NCBI GenBank assembly: GCA_028284905.1
Contig: JANQQU010000068.1
Span: 1-64,000, forward strand
Origin: Calditrichia bacterium
GTDB lineage: Bacteria > Calditrichota > Calditrichia > RBG-13-44-9 > J075
Reading direction: 5' to 3'
Length of the DNA: 64,000 nt
How positions within the stretch are numbered: position 1 is the stretch's first letter; every line of letters begins with the position of its first letter. The position numbers and the translations under genes are program-made. This document shows positions 59,577 to 64,000 of the stretch, one piece after another. The notes below the pieces were generated by a model. The model made no database searches and was not told where the DNA came from. It saw nothing but the letters and a program-made list of their open reading frames with translations.

Positions 59577-60593
59577 ATGCTTGTTTTAGGATTGGAAACT
59601 TCCTGCGACGAAACTTCGGCCGCAGTGATTGATGACAACAAAGTGCTCTCCAATGTGATTTCCTCCCAGATGGTTCATTTGCAATTTGGAGGCGTTGTGC
59701 CGGAGCTGGCGTCCCGGGCACATCTGCGCAAGGTGATTCCGGTTGCGGAGGAAACGTTGGAAAAAGCAGGTAAATCTCTGGCAGATATGGATGGATTTGC
59801 CGTAACCTATGGACCGGGATTAATCGGTGCATTGCTGGTTGGGGTAAATTACATCAAGGGCGTTGCGGCAGTTTTGGAAAAACCGTTCATCGGCGTCAAT
59901 CATATCGAAGGGCATGTATATTCCAACTTCCTGGATGATGCGCCGGTCAAGTTCCCGTTACTCTGTCTGATTGTCTCCGGCGGACATACCCAAATCGTAG
60001 TCATGAAAGATCACCTCAATTACAAATTAATCGGTAAAACCCGTGATGATGCCGTCGGGGAAGCATTCGATAAGGTTGCGAAACTGCTGGGATTGCCCTA
60101 TCCGGGTGGACCGGAGGTAGACAAACTGGCACGCCAGGGAGATGAAAAATTTACCCGTTTTCCCATCGGGCTTTCCCGTGAAAAAACCTTCGACTTTAGC
60201 TACAGTGGTTTGAAAACAGCGGTATTAAATTTCGCCAACAAGCTGGGGCCGGCAGAAAAAGACGCGCATCTCGCAGATATCTGCGCCTCTTTTCAAAAAG
60301 CAGCGGTAGATGCGCTTGTTGAGAGAACTATTCGGGCGGCACGGACGTATCAAATTCGACAGATTGCAGTTGCCGGTGGCGTGGCGGCAAACTCCGGCTT
60401 ACGTGCTGCAATGAAGGCTGCCGGTGCCGACTATAACATTGATGTTTTTTTCCCGGCAATGGAATATTGTACTGATAATGCCGCAATGATTGCTCGTGCC
60501 GGATTGCAACGCCTACAGCATGGCCATCGTTCGAATTTATTGTTGAATGCCTATCCATCACTAAAATTGGAAGAAGAAAGACATCAGGAATGA
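59577..60593 (+). CDS. tsaD: tRNA threonylcarbamoyladenosine transferase TsaD
   Basis: 338 residues. MLVLGLETSCDETSAAVID starts the ASKHA ATPase fold; iron/zinc ligands H109 and H113 lie in VNHIEGHVYSN; LIVSGGHTQIV and FDKVAKLLGLPYPGGPEVD follow, with CTDNAAMIARAG at the end. It transfers the threonylcarbamoyl group to A37 of tRNAs reading ANN codons, with TsaB and TsaE, which are not in the window. Starts 6 bases after the YbbR gene and overlaps the next gene by 4 (ATGA). Confidence 0.96.
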   Translation: MLVLGLETSCDETSAAVIDDNKVLSNVISSQMVHLQFGGVVPELASRAHLRKVIPVAEETLEKAGKSLADMDGFAVTYGPGLIGALLVGVNYIKGVAAVLEKPFIGVNHIEGHVYSNFLDDAPVKFPLLCLIVSGGHTQIVVMKDHLNYKLIGKTRDDAVGEAFDKVAKLLGLPYPGGPEVDKLARQGDEKFTRFPIGLSREKTFDFSYSGLKTAVLNFANKLGPAEKDAHLADICASFQKAAVDALVERTIRAARTYQIRQIAVAGGVAANSGLRAAMKAAGADYNIDVFFPAMEYCTDNAAMIARAGLQRLQHGHRSNLLLNAYPSLKLEEERHQE

Positions 60594-62755
60594 TTCAGGA
60601 AATTCTGCTTAAGTTAATCTGGCCCAACTGGCTGTTCGCGCTGACGGTTGTAGTGATCGTGTTGCTGGCTTATTTTTTCTATCGGAAAACATTACCTCCG
60701 CTCTCTGCTTTCCGGCGCGGATTTGCCTTCGTGCTTCGTGCGCTTAGCCTCGCCATCATTCTTTTTCTTATTCTCGAGCCGGTGATTCGAACAATTTTTC
60801 AACAAAATGAAAAACCGGTTGTTGCTGTTCTGGCGGATAACTCTGCCAGTATGAATATCAAGGAAAGTTATGGCGCCCGGGGAGATTCCCTGAAATACGT
60901 GCTGGCCCGTTTACCGGAATTGTCCGGACTTGATTCGGTTGATCTGGTGCCTTTTCAGTTCGACCTGGCGCATCGGATGGCAGATAGTGATACAATGCAC
61001 TTCGATATTGATGGCAGTGATATTACCCAGGCTATTACCGCCACGCTCGATAGTCTCTCCGGTAAAAACCTGCAGGCGATGATTCTCCTCAGCGATGGGA
61101 ATTACAATAAAGGGACCAACCCGTTTCTCACTGTTCAGGGGAGCCCTGTTCCGATCTATTCTGTTCTTGTTGGTGATTCCAGCTTACCCAGGGATATTGC
61201 TGTAAGACGCGTGCAAACCAATCAAATTACTTATGTGAATAAAAAACTGCCGGTAGAAATTACTTTCTGGCAAAATGGATTTGACGGCAAACAGGCCCTG
61301 GTTTCCATGCGGCGAAATGGCCGGCAAGTTGCCCAGCAAGTTGTAACCCTGGGGAAATCTGGTTTTGAACAAAAAGTCTCGTTGGAGCTGGTGGCACAGA
61401 CTGCCGGCGATTTTAACTATGAAGTTGCCATCCAGCAATTTGACGAGGAAGTTACCACCCGGAACAATCAGCAAAATGTGCGTATTCGGGTATTGAAAAG
61501 TAAGATTAAGGTGCTGGTAATTAGCGGCCTGCCGAATTTCGATCGTCACTCATTTTCCTTTGCCGGCAGCCAGCTGGAAGATTATGAATTTTCTTTCCTC
61601 ACTGAAAAACGGCGCGGTCAGTATTTTGAAGCACCATTTCGGGAGGCAATGATTGACTCGCAGGACATTTTTATGTTCTACGGCTTTCCAACGGCGATAA
61701 GCGAAGAAGCACATCTCGATCAAATCATGAAAACGGTTGAAAACCGTCAGATTCCGGTGTTCTGGGTTGCCTCGCAAAAGGCGAATTATCAACGACTTAA
61801 CCGCTACGAACGGTTGCTGCCATTTCAGCTGGTGGCACAGCTTACCCCGCTGGAAAATCAATTTGTGCAATTGACGAATGGCGGCCGTGTACATCCGATT
61901 ACCCGCCTGGATGAAAATGAATCCGCCAATGCGTTGCTCTGGAAAGAGCTACCTCCCCTGGAAATTTATCGCCAGATCAAATCCCGGGAAGGATCACAGG
62001 TTTTGCTGGAAGCCGGTAACCGGGATGAGGACAGTCGCCGTAATCCGGATAACCAGGTGATTTGTTATGTCTACCGCCAGAATGAAATCAAGCATCTGGT
62101 TTTTAACGGGACGAACATTAGCAACTGGCATTTTCAACTGCAGGAAGATCCACTGCGGGAACAGTTCTTTGTGCAGTTTATGGATCGGGCAATTCGCTGG
62201 CTGGTGAATCGGGATGATATTCATCAGATTCAAATTAAGCCTCTGCAGCCTGTTTACAATGTCGGGGAAGCCATTACATTTTCCGGACAGGTGTATGACG
62301 ATTTCTATCAGCCCCTGAGCGATGCACAGGTAAATATTTCCGTTAGTGGGGACACAGCAAAGTTTGCAGATGAAATGATCGCGGAGGGAAATGGTTTTTA
62401 CCGTCAATCATTTTCCGGATTGCCGGAAGGGGAATATCAGTATCGCTTGGACGCGCAACGGAATGGACAGACAATCGGCCAGCGGACCGGTAAATTTACG
62501 GTAAAACCATTTTTTCTGGAATTCCAGCAAATACCGGCCAACTACAGTCTGATGAAACAGATCGCCGATGAAACCGGCGGGGCGATATATTCTCCGCAAA
62601 ATTTTCTGAATAATTTCCCTCCCGGGCAATTGGAGAGCCGTACACAATATTCCTCCTTCGAATATTTTCTCTGGAGTTACTGGCATTGGCTGGTATTGTT
62701 GATATTGTTATTGGGGACGGAATGGTTTCTGCGGAAACGCTGGGGATTGTTGTAA
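60590..62755 (+). CDS. Large membrane protein with vWA-like domain
   Basis: 721 residues. Two N-terminal helices (about 14-32 and 44-66) and a C-terminal one (about 695-715) bracket a large periplasmic part. After the second helix comes PVVAVLADNSASMNIKES, with the DxSxS metal-site motif of von Willebrand A domains, and a beta-sandwich-like end (YNVGEAITFSGQVYDDFYQ). Similar proteins stand near BatA/aerotolerance-type and glutamine-amidotransferase-like membrane families of the FCB group; the function is unknown. Translationally coupled to tsaD by ATGA. Its end faces the convergent minus-strand pair across a strong hairpin. Confidence 0.72.
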   Translation: MIQEILLKLIWPNWLFALTVVVIVLLAYFFYRKTLPPLSAFRRGFAFVLRALSLAIILFLILEPVIRTIFQQNEKPVVAVLADNSASMNIKESYGARGDSLKYVLARLPELSGLDSVDLVPFQFDLAHRMADSDTMHFDIDGSDITQAITATLDSLSGKNLQAMILLSDGNYNKGTNPFLTVQGSPVPIYSVLVGDSSLPRDIAVRRVQTNQITYVNKKLPVEITFWQNGFDGKQALVSMRRNGRQVAQQVVTLGKSGFEQKVSLELVAQTAGDFNYEVAIQQFDEEVTTRNNQQNVRIRVLKSKIKVLVISGLPNFDRHSFSFAGSQLEDYEFSFLTEKRRGQYFEAPFREAMIDSQDIFMFYGFPTAISEEAHLDQIMKTVENRQIPVFWVASQKANYQRLNRYERLLPFQLVAQLTPLENQFVQLTNGGRVHPITRLDENESANALLWKELPPLEIYRQIKSREGSQVLLEAGNRDEDSRRNPDNQVICYVYRQNEIKHLVFNGTNISNWHFQLQEDPLREQFFVQFMDRAIRWLVNRDDIHQIQIKPLQPVYNVGEAITFSGQVYDDFYQPLSDAQVNISVSGDTAKFADEMIAEGNGFYRQSFSGLPEGEYQYRLDAQRNGQTIGQRTGKFTVKPFFLEFQQIPANYSLMKQIADETGGAIYSPQNFLNNFPPGQLESRTQYSSFEYFLWSYWHWLVLLILLLGTEWFLRKRWGLL

Positions 62756-62791
62756 AACGACGGCCGATGTCGTATTTCGATAAATTGTATG

Positions 62792-62833
62792 ATTATCCGT
62801 AGAGAAAGTTCATGAATTTTCTCTACGGATAAT
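62792..62833. terminator. Perfect 16-bp bidirectional hairpin
   Basis: ATTATCCGTAGAGAAA (62792-62807) pairs perfectly with 62818-62833, loop GTTCATGAAT. It lies between two convergent genes, 37 bases after one stop and 11 before the other's stop, so it can end transcripts from both sides. Confidence 0.8.
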
Positions 62834-62843
62834 TGTCAAATGG

Positions 62844-63353
62844 TTATCCCAATATTCTCACCAATTGATTGATCAAATCTTCAAATGCATCTGTCGTTAA
62901 TTGCGAGGTGATTTTCCCATATCGTTTTTTCTCACGGGAAAATTGATATCGCTGAAAATGCGATTTCGTACCTTCATCCAATACAATCTCAAAATAATAT
63001 TTTGAGCCATCGTCGGTTCTCGGAGGATAGCTGCGCAGTTGGACACGCTTGTTCTGGCGATCCATCTCGATCAGGCGGAAGCTTTCCGGCAAACAATCGA
63101 CATTCTTCTGGATATCATCCGCTTGCTTTTCCAGGGCTTCATTCAATTGATTAACGTCCATAATTGGCGTCATATTAGTAATAGATAGATAATCGAGAAC
63201 AACGCCATATTTCTCAATGTCCTTAAACTTAATCTGAAACTGGTAGTTGTCCTCTTTGTGTTGAATGTAAAAATACTTCTGCTTCGCATCAGGCTGTTGA
63301 GAATTAGATCGGGCATTCCGCATCAATGTGAGTATTTTCTTGCCATAATTCAT
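62844..63353 (-). CDS. Unknown protein encoded after SpoVR
   Basis: 169 residues, family not recognised. Soluble, charged, with predicted alternating strands and helices (YFYIQHKEDNYQFQIKF, VVLDYLSITNM, QRYQFSREKKRYGKITSQL). No signal peptide, membrane segment or catalytic motif is visible. It lies 24 bases after the SpoVR gene on the same strand, so it is probably co-transcribed and may work with SpoVR. It converges on the vWA-type gene. Confidence 0.6.
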   Translation of the reverse strand: MNYGKKILTLMRNARSNSQQPDAKQKYFYIQHKEDNYQFQIKFKDIEKYGVVLDYLSITNMTPIMDVNQLNEALEKQADDIQKNVDCLPESFRLIEMDRQNKRVQLRSYPPRTDDGSKYYFEIVLDEGTKSHFQRYQFSREKKRYGKITSQLTTDAFEDLINQLVRILG

Positions 63354-63377
63354 CGGTAATACATCCCTTATTAAGAA

Positions 63378-64000
63378 TTAGTTATTAGAGATTCGCGTCT
63401 GTTTGAAATCTTTTCCGTCATAGTCCCAGGTGATATCCTTGTCGTCTAATTTGGTCTGAATATGCACTGGTCGTTTCCATAATTTATAAAGGTTTCTCAG
63501 GGTTTCCGAGGCATAGTTTTTATCGAGTTCTACCGACTCAAATTCATGGAGCAGTAGTAATTCTCCCCGATTGGCATAATTACCGTTTAATACCCGGATA
63601 ATCGGTTGTCCCAGATTGGTTAAACTTTGCAACAGGCGTTGTTTGATGTAATGGAATTCCCGGGACTCAATTTCATAACGCTTGTTGCCTTTATTGTACG
63701 CAAAAGAGAAGAGGTTTTGTTCCCGGCAAAATTCTTCCGTTAAAAAAGTATCGATGAAAGTGACGTCATTATAATGCTGGCGTACTTCAAATATCTTTTC
63801 CCGTCCGAGGCCCAGGTTTTTATTCCAATTCTTCTTTACGGTGTAATCATCGCACTCATCATATTTTTTGCCAAACTGCCCTTTGTTCCAGCGTTCTTCA
63901 ATATTCTGAAAGAGCAAAACGCCCATCCGGTAAGGGTTTAAACGTCCGGGATGATTGGCAATGGTCCCGGAGTGGTGTTCGGCATAATCGATAACTTCCG
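63378..64000 (-). CDS. SpoVR family protein, 3' part (runs off the window)
   Basis: The frame stays open to the window edge. The visible C-terminal 206 residues or so read EVIDYAEHHSGTIANHPGRLNPYRMG, then GREKIFEVRQHYNDVTFIDTFLTEEF and YEIESREFHYIKQRLL, matching the second half of SpoVR proteins (H-x-G-x-x-x-x-x-P...NPY-x-x-G pattern, then F-I-x-x-x-L-T). The conserved protein is of unknown biochemical role, linked to spore cortex formation in Bacillus but also wide-spread in non-sporulating bacteria, often beside a PrkA kinase and YeaH/YhbH. Those partners, if present, would lie outside. Confidence 0.85.
   Translation of the reverse strand, partial: EVIDYAEHHSGTIANHPGRLNPYRMGVLLFQNIEERWNKGQFGKKYDECDDYTVKKNWNKNLGLGREKIFEVRQHYNDVTFIDTFLTEEFCREQNLFSFAYNKGNKRYEIESREFHYIKQRLLQSLTNLGQPIIRVLNGNYANRGELLLLHEFESVELDKNYASETLRNLYKLWKRPVHIQTKLDDKDITWDYDGKDFKQTRISNN

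Overview
The window is a mostly housekeeping stretch of a Gram-negative bacterial chromosome, probably from the FCB group and most likely Calditrichota (Caldithrix-like) or a close uncultured neighbour. This placement is an inference. It rests on a type IX secretion C-terminal sorting domain with the QNYPNPFNPTT signature (15081-16622), a bacterial mevalonate pathway, a K+-type membrane pyrophosphatase, and the overall gene mix.

Layout. 1-5400: a TMEM175-like channel, a membrane-anchored PQQ-type propeller, and an OPT transporter with a small membrane/coiled-coil partner. A decayed second copy of the propeller gene tail lies in front of the OPT gene. 5400-9930: one large gene, a transmembrane CHAT-nSTAND receptor with two C-terminal DUF1566 domains. 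It is flanked on both sides by arrays of short hairpins, and its last DUF1566 domain carries a run of pyrimidine-ending codons resembling a diversity-generating-retroelement variable region. This is the most unusual locus here. 9930-17300: an M16C peptidase with a tandemly duplicated 3' tail, FxsA, an unknown membrane protein, and a T9SS-exported propeller overlapping a lipoprotein gene. 17400-23760 (minus): an isoprenoid operon, selD - mvaD - phosphomevalonate kinase - HMG-CoA reductase/mevalonate kinase fusion - idi. selD has an in-frame UGA read as selenocysteine. 24100-33230: recN, then a minus-strand group of DUF72, histidine phosphatase, nitrobindin-like, radA, radC, a glycosyltransferase and an MsbA-like ABC exporter. 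33470-42320 (plus): tRNA-Gln, bL25, pth, membrane pyrophosphatase, bS6, bS18, bL9, priA and fpg. 42432-44165: a soluble Ser/Thr kinase fused to an FGE/SUMF1 domain. 44549-57368 (minus): a catabolic cluster under a LacI regulator, comprising a GH88-type glucuronyl hydrolase, two GMC oxidoreductases, a Na+ symporter, an aldehyde dehydrogenase, an enoyl-CoA hydratase, a CoA-transferase and a Gfo/Idh oxidoreductase. 57847-62755 (plus): SAM hydrolase, YbbR, tsaD and a vWA-like protein, tightly overlapping. 62844-64000 (minus): an unknown gene and the 3' part of a SpoVR gene.

How genes work together. The mevalonate set covers HMG-CoA to IPP/DMAPP, but HMG-CoA synthase is not in the window. In the LacI cluster, alcohol oxidation (GMC), aldehyde oxidation (ALDH), CoA activation and enoyl-CoA hydration could form one route feeding beta-oxidation, while the hydrolase, symporter and second GMC handle sugar-derived material. 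The true substrate cannot be read from sequence.

Intergenic spaces hold several families of degenerate, phrase-like repeats that recur across the window. All assignments come from reading the sequence; no database search was possible.
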